A DNA stretch of 64,000 nucleotides from Kryptolebias marmoratus (taxonomy: Eukaryota > Chordata > Actinopteri > Cyprinodontiformes > Rivulidae). A model generated the notes under the pieces. It worked only from the letters and a program-made list of their open reading frames with translations. It did no database searches and had not been told where the DNA came from. The position numbers and the translations under genes were made by a program. The stretch lies in contig NC_051433.1 of assembly GCF_001649575.2 (NCBI RefSeq), positions 15,001,044 through 15,065,043 on the forward strand. The letters run 5' to 3'. Positions 24,669 to 35,400 of this stretch are shown piece by piece (the first letter of the stretch is position 1; every line of letters begins with the position of its first letter).

Positions 24669-27600
24669 NNNNNNNNNNNNNNNNNNNNNNNNNNNNNNNN
24701 TATATATATTTCTCATTTAGGGTTGGTTTGTTTGACTTAACAAGTTCTTCCTTTTGACAGGACCTCAGGCAGCAGCTGGGTCACAGGCTGCAGCTCAATG
24801 ATCTCCTGATCAAACCCGTTCAGAGGATCATGAAGTATCAGCTACTGCTAAAAGTATTTATTCACATTCATTCATTATTTAACATTCTTTACGTTTTTAT
24901 TTTGGGGGGACCGAAAGTGGTTGTGGGGAGTGTTATTTGTTTTTTTTGTCTTAGATACAAAAGAAGTTCTTCCTTTGTTTTTTTAATTAAAAGAGTAATT
25001 TTAATTCAAACCGAATAGAAAACTCCAGTAAGTGTGTTTCTGTTTTCGACTCCCTCAGGACTTCCTTAAATATTACAGCAAAGCTGGGAGGGAAGTCAAA
25101 GAGCTGCAGGTATGTTTCATCATGAAAAGGAAAAAAAAAATCTGAAATATTTTTCACATTTCAAGTGTGTGCCAAATTGTAGTTTTCTGTTTTCCAATTT
25201 CATCCATCAGAAAGCGGTGGAGGTGATGTGTTTCGTGCCAAAACGCTGTAATGATATGATGAACGTGGGACGGCTGCAAGGTTTTGAGGTATTTGTTCTT
25301 TCGTTCTTACACATATCCAAGATTTTTTTGTTTTATGGCAATTGCGTAGTATATCATGACGATGTATTGTATCTTAGCATATGGCATCAAACTGTTATGT
25401 ATCACACTGTATTTTACCTCATCGTATCATATTATCTAATGTTTCTTCCCATATCATATATTAATGTATCACACTGAATTATATTGTATCTAACCGTATC
25501 GTTTAATATCTTGACAAATCGAGAGAAGTCTTATTTCTTTATGTTTTTTTATTTAAACTGTGTTTCCTTTTAGTGTTTTCAGTTTGCATATAAAGCCAGA
25601 CTAAAGTAGAAATATAGCCTAACCCTACGATGAACTTTGTGAACTTATCATATTGTATTTTACTGCATTTGATCACATTTTATGGAATATTCTGATGCAT
25701 CGTTTAAGTGGTCACCACATGTAAGATGTGATAACCTGACGGTGTCTGTGGGCTGCGTGTTTTAGGGGAAAATCACAGCTCAGGGGAAGCTGCTCCAGCA
25801 GGATACTTTCTCCGTGAGCGAGCAGGAAGGGGGCCTTTTGTCCAGAGCCAGGGAGAGGCGAGTCTTCCTGTTTGAGCAGCTCGTCATCTTCAGCGAGCCA
25901 ATTGAGAAGAAAAAAGGCGTCCCTTTGCCAGGCTATACCTTTAAAAACAGCATTAAGGTAAAAGAGGAAAAACATGTCTTAATAAATATCTTTCTTGATG
26001 ATTTTTTTTATCTCATTGATGTTCGGCATAAACACTTTGTGTGTGCAGGTCAGTTGCTTGGGCGTGGAGAGCCCTTCTGAAGAGGATCCATGCTGTCTGG
26101 TCCTGACCTCCCGGGCGACCGACGGCAGCATAACGCATTTCATCATGCACGCATCGTCTCCAGAGATCCAACAAGCATGGTTCGATGATGTGGTCCAGAT
26201 CTTAGAGACTCAGAGGAACTTCCTGAATGGTACTAGCGCTCAGCTTTGCTCCAACTAAGATTATAGCTTTAGGACTGATGTAACACATCTTCCTGTGCAC
26301 TGCAGCTCTCCAGTCCCCGATAGAGTACCAACGAAGAGAAAGCATGTCAAACAGCCTGGGAAGGAGCGCGAAGTCTCCAGCTGTGTCGTCACCGGGTCTG
26401 TCGTCTCCCTCGTCAGCCTCCGTGGAGCGGCGTCACCAATCCTGCCTCCTGTCTTACAACAGCTCTCTGCCCTCTCTGCACTCCCCCCGACTCAACCAAT
26501 CACTGAAGGTCCGACATGCACATCAACACCCACGATCAGATTTATATACGAACATGAATCTCCCTGTCTCTTATCTTTACTTTCCTCTTTCTGTTTTAAG
26601 GCGTCCAGCATGTGTGCTGAGACGCTTCCAGCAGCTCACACCCCGTTTTCCTCACACCATCAGCTCAGCCTAAGCGCAGAGGTGAAACACGACTGTGGCA
26701 CATTCAACGCCCTGTCACCTCGCACCAACCATCGCCAGACGGTAGATCGGTTCTCTGTTAGGCACCTTGTGGTGCTTTCCCCACTGATAGATTTTAGTTT
26801 TGTTTTTTAGCTCTCTTATTCTGTGAAGAAAGAAGAAAGCACCAGATTTAATTAAAGCAGGCATTCTGAATGTGAATATTTGTGAATATCTCTTGTTAAA
26901 TTAAACTTTTACATTTTGCAGCTGCATAGCTTTAATGCCTTCACTGATTTTTAAACGATCCAGATCAAGTTGTCAGGGCTGTGTCACGGCTGTAGTCTCT
27001 TTTGTTTGTTGTCGCAGCCACCAATGTTGTCAGGAAATCACTCTCTGGCTGCCTTTGTCAGATATCCTGTTATAGTTTCCCTGCAGATTTACAAATCACT
27101 GCTAGTCATTCAGTTTGTGGAAAACCTACTGACCTGCTCTTCTATCTTATTGACTAAGACTTCCACCTAGAGAAGAAAATAGTTTGATTGAAGTGCACAT
27201 ATTAGCTGAGCCGATATGGACCAACTCCACGGAGTGGTTCTTGTTCTCTTGGCTCCCGCTTTGTGTTTCTGGAGCAGCCATGTTAGATGGATGAGAGGAC
27301 AGAATATTGTTCCAATGTGCTTGAAAAGGTTGGCACAACAACAAGACAACTCTCACAAGATGGTGTAATAAGTCTGTACTCGTTCGGATAAATTTGGTTC
27401 AAACTATTTAAAGTGGGGTTCTGTGGAAAAGTTATAACCAATTAATATTTTACCTGTTGTACAAACAAATGACCTCAGTTTGGAGAAATAGAGTTTAATT
27501 CTGACCAGACTGATGAGTTAATGGCTAGTCCAAGTAAAGCCAAGACCAAAGGAAATTACTGGCATCTTAAAACAACTTCAATCTTAAAAAAAAAAAAAAA

Positions 27601-28697
27601 AAAGACATAGCGGTTGATGCAAACACTGTTTTATAAACCTTTATACCACCATTAGTTTTAGTTTTACATTACATGCTTAATTACATAGAATTCAGTTATT
27701 TTTTGTTGTTGTTGTTTTGGAAGCACAAATAGTAGCAACAGCAGCTAGCTGTATCACTTCTGGTGCAATCTGGGTCACTTCTTGTAGGATTACCATAATT
27801 TTTCTGCCAGAATAAACATCTAATGTGAAACTGATGTTGGCATAACGGTTTCAAAAAACAACGTTTTCACAAACCACTCTGAAATGTTGGAGATTAAAGT
27901 TTTGAGATGGAAGTGTCTGCATCCAGACTTGCTGCTAGCTTGTTAATTTGATCAGAATTAAACTCTGCATCTTCAGTCTGAGGTTGTTGAAAGAGCTATC
28001 TGCAGCAGGTAAGATATTAATTGTTCTCAACCTTTTCAAAGAACCACTCTTCAAAAGGCCCGAGCTATTGCTTAAGGACTAGTTATTGCATTAGTTATAT
28101 CTTAGCACAAAAACCCTGACCATCAGTTAAACATGATCCTAGCAAACCGCCTGTTTTTCTGACCACATGTTAGTCAGAAACAAAAGGATTGCTTCATTAA
28201 ACTTGTTGAAGTAGATAAAGTTTGTCCCTAAGTTGATAATTCATGTTTTTGTCGGTTTTGTCTTAGATTTGTATGTCAGATTAGAGCACGCTTATTTAAA
28301 AAGTGACAAAAAGCATTTTTAATTAGGCAGTAGAAATAGAAGGTTGGATGCTATGAGTCCCAGCTTTCCCAGACGACATGCTGAAATGTCAAAGGGGAAA
28401 ATAGATTGTCACAGAGTCAACATTTTCCTCCAGTGCACTCATCAGTATGAGTCCTTTATAAGCAGATTTAACATGAAACTTCAGCTGAACGGATAAATAT
28501 AACTGAGCCTTTTCGGTTTGAATGTCAGATATTTAACCAGTCTTTAAAAACTAGGTGAGTTTGTGCCAAGTAAAATAAAAATGAATTCATTTAATGTTTC
28601 TTCTCAGAGTGTGACTGCCAGCTTCCAGTCGATCTCGTTCGGCGATGGAGCGCCGTGTCCATCTCATCGACCAAACAGCTTGGATCAGCTGAAGTAG
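9762..28697 (+). CDS. arhgef25: Rho guanine nucleotide exchange factor 25 (GEFT / p63RhoGEF), 16 coding exons
   Basis: This exchange factor couples Galpha-q to RhoA and has also been reported to act on Rac/Cdc42 (family knowledge). Coding exons: 9762-9855, 18601-18929, 19009-19101, 22091-22215, 23249-23315, 23418-23521, 23659-23728, 24509-24598, 24761-24853, 25059-25109, 25211-25288, 25766-25957, 26049-26229, 26306-26508, 26601-26741, 28608-28697. They sum to 2001 nt, 666 codons plus TAG, all GT/AG and in phase. The N-terminus MRGGH...CGCC keeps Cys23, Cys25 and Cys26, the palmitoylated positions in mammalian p63RhoGEF. The DH domain is about residues 212-394 ([35 protein letters not shown]). 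The PH domain is about 405-525 ([24 protein letters not shown]). The following helix [16 protein letters not shown] is the Galpha-q-binding segment. A Ser-rich tail of about 130 residues makes it longer than the roughly 580-residue human protein. Cytosolic, membrane-anchored by lipid. Confidence 0.95.
10440..10990 (+). mobile_element. Retrotransposon-like repeat family C, copy 1 (untranslated T-rich type)
   Basis: T-rich prose-like sequence with phrases such as TTTATGTTGTATCCC, GTCATGTCCTCTAGTTAG and GTCCTGTTTTAGTTATGTC, ending near AATAAAAGGATC and GCCTGCCTGCTTAC. Similar T-rich composition, when read on the minus strand, appears at 38822-39280 and 39610-40095. Such blocks are common in fish genomes as 3' parts of retroelements. 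The class is my inference and homology between the copies is loose. Confidence 0.4.
11240..11735. mobile_element. Probable non-autonomous DNA element (unclassified)
   Basis: The block runs from a CTGCATGCGCAGAAGAAG motif, through AAAATCCAATATGTGTCTG and CCTGGGTCTGATTTG, to a GAGTGAACGTAGC end. Repeated short blocks such as TCCAATATGTG/TCTGATTT are typical of non-autonomous elements I have seen in fish DNA. I could not define clear terminal repeats or a target duplication. Confidence 0.3.
11799..12292. mobile_element. Degenerate DNA transposon relic with imperfect terminal inverted repeats
   Basis: The left end reads AGGGTCCATCCACACTGGAAC. The reverse complement of the right end reads AAGGCCTTATCCACAAGGAC, a loose inverted repeat. 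A second TTTCCGTGTGGATAAAG block lies at 12178. The interior has no reading frame of note. The superfamily is not assigned. Confidence 0.4.
13231..13433. mobile_element. Almost fully palindromic MITE (long-TIR foldback)
   Basis: The two halves are inverted copies over nearly the whole 203 bp. TGGAAACCCATTTATGTCAC at the left mirrors GTGACAGAAATGGGCTTCCA at the right. Inside, CTAAGTCATAATTATGAGAT mirrors ATCTGATAATCATGACTTAG. The centre holds more TCTCATAA/TTATGAGA motifs. A poly-T run interrupts the right arm. This is a foldback or MITE architecture with no coding capacity, inside arhgef25 intron 1. Confidence 0.8.
14208..14232. repeat. (CA)n microsatellite
   Basis: A plain CA dinucleotide run in arhgef25 intron 1. 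Confidence 0.85.
14660..14930 (+). repeat. Interspersed repeat family A, copy 4 (5'-eroded)
   Basis: The head is missing or eroded. The distal two thirds are recognisable by CACACCAAACTTTAGCTCAA, TTTTGAGAGTTTCATTAAAT, a GACAAACAAACACACAGATG tract and the distal ACATTATCGCCTTTGGC hairpin-like end. Confidence 0.6.
17765..18150 (+). repeat. Interspersed repeat family A, copy 5, carrying an internal (TA)28 expansion
   Basis: Family landmarks are CTTTTCATGCCAGAGATTTA, GAGAAGAGATGGAGTCGCAG, GATGACTCTCAGCTAC and CAAATTTTAGTTTAGTATCT. Exactly where other copies read GACTGAGTTATAGCCATTT, this copy has 56 bp of pure TA (18001-18056) before ACCATTTTTGTTTTGC. The microsatellite therefore grew from the TTATAG spot of the element. 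Confidence 0.75.
18001..18056. repeat. (TA)28 microsatellite
   Basis: An uninterrupted TA run inside family A copy 5, about 0.5 kb upstream of arhgef25 exon 2. Confidence 0.95.
19566..19640. repeat. Poly-A followed by (TA)n microsatellite
   Basis: About 21 A residues (19566-19586) run into about 54 bp of TA repeat. It lies in arhgef25 intron 3. The poly-A could be the old tail of a retroposed copy, but no body is recognised upstream. Confidence 0.9.
20102..20540 (+). repeat. Interspersed repeat family A, copy 6
   Basis: The head is CGTTCCTTGAAGGAGGGC. Landmarks are CTGCCTTTTAGGCCAGAG, GATAACTCTCAGCTACCAC, ACACCAAATTTTAGCTCAA and TTTTTGAGAGTTTTAATAAA, then an ACAGATAAACACACACTCAG tract and a distal ACATTATCGCC. 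This is one of the two most complete copies (with copy 8) and useful as a family reference. Confidence 0.78.
21762..22000 (+). repeat. Interspersed repeat family A, copy 7 (3'-truncated)
   Basis: The head is CATTCCTTGAAGGAGTGCG, followed by CACTTTCCATGCCAACG, AGATTTTAGCTCAAAATTC and a TTATGTCCATTAGCTGCGGC block. It then fades before the distal end. It ends about 90 bp before arhgef25 exon 4. Confidence 0.68.
22330..23050 (+). repeat. Interspersed repeat family B, copy 2 (AGCTAAAAGTAGC minisatellite core)
   Basis: It has the same block order as 2640-3240, with a longer tandem core (about 22440-22770) of degenerate units built on AGCTAAAAGTAGCAAAACAC. It lies in arhgef25 intron 4. It has no open frame on the plus strand. 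The minus-strand frame at 22697-23014 is an A/T-composition artefact of the repeat. Confidence 0.7.
24609..24709. repeat. (AT)n microsatellite containing a 32-base assembly gap
   Basis: The AT run begins about 10 bp after the arhgef25 exon 8 donor (TTTGAG/GTTAGT at 24598). It is interrupted by N at 24669-24700, then resumes to 24709. The true repeat length is therefore unknown. The exon 9 acceptor at 24760 is intact. Confidence 0.95.
26742..28607 (+). other. arhgef25: arhgef25 intron 15 (1.9 kb)
   Basis: Last intron, ending TTCTCAG/AGTGTGACTGCC. It carries a poly-A run near 27585-27603. No other exon or known repeat is recognised. Confidence 0.7.
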
Positions 28698-29960
28698 AGC
28701 GAGCAGCTCTGGCCTCTTGAACTCATTTTACCCTGCCGGAGGCTGTCGGTGCAGAAGTATGCAACATGTGCAACATGTCAGTGTTAAGTCGAACTTTGCT
28801 GCAGATGAAACTGGATTTAACCTTCATGGTCTGAGTGTGTTTAATTCAGGATGCGCACAAATACTTTATGTGCTTATAGAAGATTCAAAGATCCTGATGT
28901 TGGCTGAGATGAGATGAAAATATGTAAAAAAAAAAAAAGTTTGACATCATTGCAGACTTGTTTACGTCACTTCATGTTGTTTAAGTTTGGTTTTCTCGAC
29001 TTTTTTTTTCCATTGAAAATAAGTAAGATATTTTTGTAATGGCTAAACATTGTCTCCAGGGACACGTTTCACTTCATTCCCCAAAAAGCACCAACGTATA
29101 AAATCCCCCTGAAGCAGTTTTAACTCTGTGTGCTCGAGATCGCTGAGTGATTGTGACCTACAGCTTCATTCTGGGATCAGATCCATGTGTCTATTCCCCT
29201 CAGATTAGCAGAGAGAGAGAGAGAGAGAGAGAAATGCTTTCCGTTTGGTGGACGATTTCAACCCTGCCATTGTGAGTGTTATCAGGACAAAGCACATTTA
29301 CAAGCTCACACAAAGTACATGTAATAATCAGGCAGAAAGAGGAAAAGGGAAACAAAGAAAGCTGAGGTGCTCATCTGTCATCATCACGCTGAATGTAAAT
29401 AATTTTGAGTAGGATCATAACAGTAGGTTGCAGATGTTGAATCCTGATACACAAAGTGAGAAAGAAATATTCAGATATTTGTTTTTTTTGTTGTTCCTGT
29501 ATATTGAAACATGAACTCTGTGTTTCCAGTCATAAATAGATCATGAAACAATCATCCTGCGTTTCATTGTTTGTTTGACTAATAATTTCAAAAAATGTTA
29601 CAGATAATTCCAAACACATGTTCTAGCTCTTGTGCACATGTTCCCACTGTAATATATTTATAAATAAGCCCACACCTCATGAGTTGTCGTGTGACTAATA
29701 TATGAACTTTGCCCGTTTACAACAATGAAAAGTATTTGACAGTCATTTCTTTAGGAAACAGGAGAACATCCGATAAAGATCTAACACAGGACCTGCAGAT
29801 GTGTCATCCTTCAGCTGATCATCGGCTGTATGTCAGGTTCTCAGCTTATAGCTCTGTGAGGAATCACCTTATTTGAGCTAAAAGGCTATTTAATGTCTCA
29901 AACTGTGTTTCTTTTTCTATAGATTCAACTTCAAAAACAGGAATAAACTGTATCTTTGTG
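28698..29960 (+). other. arhgef25: Probable arhgef25 3' UTR with poly(A) signal AATAAA at 29942
   Basis: Non-coding sequence follows the TAG at 28695-28697. The first canonical AATAAA I see downstream is at 29942-29947, which would give a 3' UTR of about 1.25 kb. A (GA)n tract lies at about 29212-29232. The cleavage site is inferred, not shown. Confidence 0.4.
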
Positions 29961-31100
29961 ACAGGCTGCTGGTAACAAAGTGTCTGAAGATCCATTTTGA
30001 AAGGAAGTTGTCTATGTGTCACCACAACTCTGGTTCATTCATTGACTTCAGGAGCCTTTTTTATGTCTGAATGATTCATATGTAGGTCTGAGTTAATTGG
30101 CTTCACAAGCAAACTTATAAAAATGAAAACCTGAATAAATATTGATAGACCACAAATTGTCCAAATATTGATTATAAGGAAGTCTGGATTCTTGGAAGCA
30201 ATATATTTATATATAAAAAAGAGACACAAGGCCTTTTCACAGTAGAAGAGTTTCATAGTAGTTAACTTGTGTGTCGCCCTCTACTGGAGGAAAAAACACT
30301 TTGTTATGAATTTTTTAATCTTGACGTCAGCAACATTAAAGATTTTATGTGATGAACAACTAAATTTAGACAACTTGAATTAAAAAGATGCTGTGAAATG
30401 ATGTTGTCAAACTGTAAGATTAACAGGTGGGACAATGATACCGGATGACACAAAGCAATAAGAACTTAATATAACTTTAACAAGTTTTCACAGTCTGCTG
30501 TAAACAAACAAAACATCACACTGAGGCGTCGTCACGCTCGACTCCAATTCTCACTCCTGCCTTTTGTTCCACACCTTTAAAAAAAGACCCTGTAGCACCC
30601 CAACGCTCCAGACAAACAACTTTCTTACGACCCAAAAGGCCCGTTTGTCTGCTGACACATCCAGTCCCACAGGCCTGGAGTTCATTTTCACTCCGTCTCA
30701 GTAATTAACATCTGTTCCAACAAGGCGTCAGACGTCAACAACGGATCTGCTGAAAACTCTTCTCACTTTGTAAATATTCTGCAATTTACTCTTCTTAAAC
30801 AATCTTATTTTTGTTTAAGCTTCGTGTCCCAAATATGTGTTTATAAAACTTCAGTTGACGGACCAGCAACCTATCCAGAAATTAGCACCACAACCCTAAA
30901 CAGGAAAAAGCAGGTAAAGAAAATGTATAAAAGATTAATTTTAAATTTTCTACAACTCTAACTAAGACCATATTGTGAACTACCATAAGAGATTTTAAAA
31001 CATAATATTAAATAAAGTTTCATTCTACAAATACAAATTAGGAGCTTCTAAATTTTCTCACACTTTCAGGGAGGTGGACAGAAACAGAAACAAGAAACAA
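29961..31100. other. Intergenic DNA between convergent arhgef25 and b4galnt1
   Basis: AT-rich sequence without recognised exons. I found no SLC26A-like exon here, although SLC26A10 sits between these genes in human as I recall. Confidence 0.5.
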
Positions 31101-32439
31101 AGAGGTAACGTGCATCTTTATACTTTCACCTCAGAACCCCCTCCAAAACATAACAAAACAGGTTTTAATTTCTTTTTTTTTTTTTTTACACACATTTTAA
31201 ATAAATAAAAAAAAGGTTCATGATGCAGTGATTCAACTACTGATCGCAGTGGTTTTGGAGGTAAACGTAACGTATTTGTGTGCCAACACAACAAATTTAA
31301 GTCCATGGCTTTGTTATAAAAATTCATTGCAAATTCTAACATGAGACAAACTTTCAAAAACCCAACGATGCACAAACTGAAAACATAAAGTTTGATTGAC
31401 TTTACTGTTCAATCAAGGGGAAAAAAATAAAATAGAGACAACTTATGAGACAAAAAAATAGTTTAAAAATATTCTCCTCAAAAATAAAATAAATTAATTA
31501 AAACATTTTTGCACCTCTTTGCTTTTAACAAACGAGAGTTAAAATATTTTCTGGGATTCAGTACAGTGACTCAGGGGTGCCATCTAAAGGCCATGTTGTA
31601 AAAGAAGAGCGTCGTCCCATCACACTTTGACACACACAACATCAGAACCATTGTATTTATCATCAAATATGCACATTTTCCTTTCCCTTTCTATGCTTGA
31701 AAAAAAAAACATGCACTTTGGTTCATCCATCGTTCCTTTTTAGGCAGCATGTAAGGAAGCAGTTTCCTCTCATTCACCAGCGTGCAAAGAAACAAAATCT
31801 CCTCTGTTTGAGACACTTCATGAAGAAACTGGAGGATGACAGACAGCAGCAGACAAGAAAAATGAAAAAAGGCTTCCGATGGGTGAAATCAAAAAGGATT
31901 CTGGGTAAGAAGGTAGAAAAACCAGGACAAATAATGAAGCCGTCCACAGAACCACTCAGTCACTTTAAATATTCTTCATCTGGAACAGGGAAGGACGGCG
32001 TTGAAGCTTTCAGAGATTGTCTCTTTATGGAGAACGTAGGCAGACCTCGTTCTCATGCTGTCGCCCGCCACAACCAGGGAAACCCCATTTCCCTCAGAAC
32101 AACAAGATGAGAGATAAGGGACACAAACTGGCAAGACAGCTTTCGGGTTTTCGTTTTGTGTCTGAACAGTTTCGCCAAATTGTGATCCCTTCGCTTACAG
32201 TGGAAGTGACTCAACAATGAGAGGGCTGCACGGAGACAGAGCGGGAGCGCCGCGAGACAGTTCAAAACACGGAAACTACGCCAAACTTTCCAAGGCCTTT
32301 CAAGGAAACACAAACCAGGCTGTTTGTCAGGAATCTGACCTGACAGCGCAGAGAGGAGGAAAACTTCTTTGGCAACTCAGGAAGAACCGAGGAACCTTCA
32401 GGGGCTAGAAAAAAAAAAAAAAAAAGGAAGAGGTGGAGT
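31101..32439 (-). other. b4galnt1: Probable b4galnt1 3' UTR / flank
   Basis: Minus-strand sequence downstream of the b4galnt1 stop. An ATTAAA on the minus strand (TTTAAT at 31164-31169) is a possible poly(A) signal; no better AATAAA was found. A 137-codon plus-strand frame (31697-32110) lies antisense here with no recognisable domain. Confidence 0.3.
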
Positions 32440-35400
32440 TTAATTATGAGTCAAACACTGAAACCGGTTCTTGAAGAACAGGAGCCCGTTCTTTGTGCGC
32501 GTGGCGTCCGACGAGGCGGGCGGATAACGGAACTTGGCGTAAGTCTTGTCGCTCTCCGACTGGCTGACCCAGGGGAGTCTGATCTTCGTCGCGTGGTTGA
32601 CGATGACATCGTCGCAGGAGCCCACGTGGAGCGACCCGAGACCGTCGATGAAAAACTCTAAAAAGACAAAAAAAAGAGTATATGAGCCAATGAGAAGATG
32701 GGAGACAGCTGGAACTGAGTGAAACAGGGAGCAGGCGAAGCAGAAACCGACGGGAAAATTACAGAAGACGGCAGGACAACAGAAGGACAACAAACAACGA
32801 CCAGAAAGTACTAAAAACACGCTGATCTGCCTGAAGTCCCCTTCTGTCACCTGTTAAAGACATTTAAAGCAATATGAAATCAAAATTATGACAAAGGAAG
32901 GGCCCAATTTTCTAAGGAACTAAAACCCTATTATAAAAAACAGTCTCTTATATTTGCAGCTGGTGTCCTCAGAGTTCATTAACAAAATGCAGTTAAATGA
33001 AGAGTTAATCTAATACAGTTGCTGTAATTGGGCAGGACTAGTAAATTATGGTCTTCTAAATAGTATATTTACATTTTCCACATCAAGCCAACTTCTGTGG
33101 AAATGAAAAGTTAAAGGGAGGACTGGATAACATCTGAACTATCACTTTAACCAGCATGCAGCTGCACCTTTTCCACATGTGTGTAGTTTAGTAAATGTCT
33201 CTCTGTTATAAAAAGTTTGGAGTGAACCTTCGTTTTTAGTCCCTGCGGTATGAAAGCAGATCTCAGTTTTTCTCTGGACTCACCCAGGTGAGCGACCCTG
33301 GCAAGGCGGGGGTCGAAGCCAACCTGCTGGACTTTGTCGGTACGCGCCAGGAAGAAATTTATGACCCCGTCCGTCACTACGCAGTTGGGGAAGCCCTCGA
33401 TGACATGATGAAATCCTCTCCTCATGTGCAAACAGTCACCGTCCTCCTCTCCGGACTCAATGGAGATGGTCTGACGGTAGGTAGCGGTGTAACCTGTGGC
33501 TTCCCGCACTGCACCACCAACCTAAGCACACACACACACACACAAATACACTCACATTCCTGCTATAACACACTCAAGACTTATTCCAAATAACACTTTA
33601 ATCACCAGATCCAGGGTGGTCTTTTCTAAGACATCCACGAGCTTCTCCAACTTGGTGTTGGCCGTGAAGATGAAGTCATCATCCACCCAAAGCACATATT
33701 TCGTTGTGACCTGAGAAACGGCCAAGTTTCTCCCAGCAAACCAGCCCTACGACAGCAGACGCAGAGGTTTAGAAGTTCAGAGAGCGCCGGCAGGGAAAGC
33801 AGACAGGCGTTCACTCCCTTACCTTTCCAAAGGGCATGATGTAGTGCTCGATGTAAGGCCCGGAGATTGTTTTGGGATTTTCGCTGTCGTCGGCGATCAC
33901 TATGGTGACGGTGGGATAGTATCTCCTGATGCTGTCGATTAGATTCTGGAGCTTTTCGTACCGCAGGAAGGTCTTTGTAGCTACAGTCACCAGAGCGCTG
34001 ACGTTGTACTCTACAGAGGACAGATGGCTTTTCAACTTTAACAACAAACGTTTTGGTTCTTTTGCTTAACTTTGGTTTACAGACGACACAAGGGTAGACT
34101 TTACCTCCTTTAGATCCAGTGTTGTAGAGTTTTGGAGTCACTCCGTGATGGATTTTGATGCTGAAGGCAGCTTGATGGCCTTCTGTCTCAAACTGCACTA
34201 AAATTCACAACAATAAATGTGCTTTGTCAGTTTCAAACAGTGGCCTGTTTATTTATAATATAATTAATAATGAAGCTGGTGTTCTTGTATTATGTATGCA
34301 AAAAGCAGAACAAAGCAGAACAAAGAGGATGTATTAATAGACTGAATGACGATTGGCTGCAGCCCAAAGAGAGAACCACTCTGCAAATATCTGAAAAACT
34401 AATATGACAGCAGGTGGTGTACCATGAAAAGAAAAAAAAACTGCCAAACTACTAAATGATCTTTTCAATCAACGTGAAGTTAAACGTTTGAAGTTAAAAT
34501 AAGACATTGTAAGATTTCAGCTAAAAAATGCACCATGAAAAAATTTATATACAGCTAATACATATTTTACTGGAAACTCTGCACACTGTCTGTACACTGG
34601 ACTGGAAGAAACGGCTAATCTTGTCAAAAATTACAGATTTGAAGATACAAAATGACCACACGATATGCGAAGCCTTGTTCATTTGATCCGAGACTCTGTG
34701 CTGGCTGGCTCAGTCCAAACCCAACCAAAAATGCTCATGGTCCTGTGGTTGATGAATTTGTGGAGTTGTGTGATGGAGCTTTTATTCAGTGAAACATACA
34801 GGAAACTAAGGACATGTGCATTGATTTTAGATAGAGGTTCCATCAAACAAATCATACGGTAATTAAAGGCCAGAATGTGGAGATAGTAGAGACTTATAAG
34901 TATCTGGGAACTATTTTAGACCATAAATTAAAATTTACCTGTTATTCAGAGTATGTGCAAAAGAAGGGCCAGCAAAGATTGTTCTGTCTAAGGAAACTTG
35001 CTCAGCTTCATGTTTGACAAATCTTTGACGATCTTTTTTTATAGATCATACATTGAATCTGTATTGATTTTTTCTCTCATGTGCTGATTGTTGCATGATT
35101 GTTTTTGCTACTGATGTTAATAGTAACTGTTGGTTGATGATTTAATACACTGCTGGACTTTTTATTAGGCACTGATGTTTTATGTTTTTTGTGTATTTTA
35201 ATGTTTTATGTTTTTAGTTTTTGTGACTCTTGTTTTGTATATACTTTCTGTCACACTAATTGCCCAATTTGGGATGGGAATAAACTGAACTGAACCCATC
35301 TGTGCGTTTTCATGTTTCAACCAGGTTTCATAATCAAATAACATAACTCATTTCAGCAATGAATCGTGTTTTTTTTTTTTTCACAAGTCTTAGGAATGCC

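Noticed and set aside
24503..24757. 84-codon frame with Tyr-Ile repeats
   Set aside because: Start of the arhgef25 exon 8 read into the (AT)n microsatellite and the N gap.
26295..26810. 171-codon plus-strand open frame
   Set aside because: It reads through arhgef25 exons 14-15 and the intron between them in a different frame from the spliced product; the in-phase exons explain the conservation.
31697..32110. 137-codon plus-strand open frame downstream of b4galnt1
   Set aside because: Basic, low-complexity product with no domain, no splice partners and no family resemblance. It lies antisense to the probable b4galnt1 3' UTR. Chance frame more likely.
33288..33593. 101-codon plus-strand open frame
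   Set aside because: Antisense shadow of b4galnt1 exon 9, which has the conserved GalNAc-transferase motifs on the other strand.
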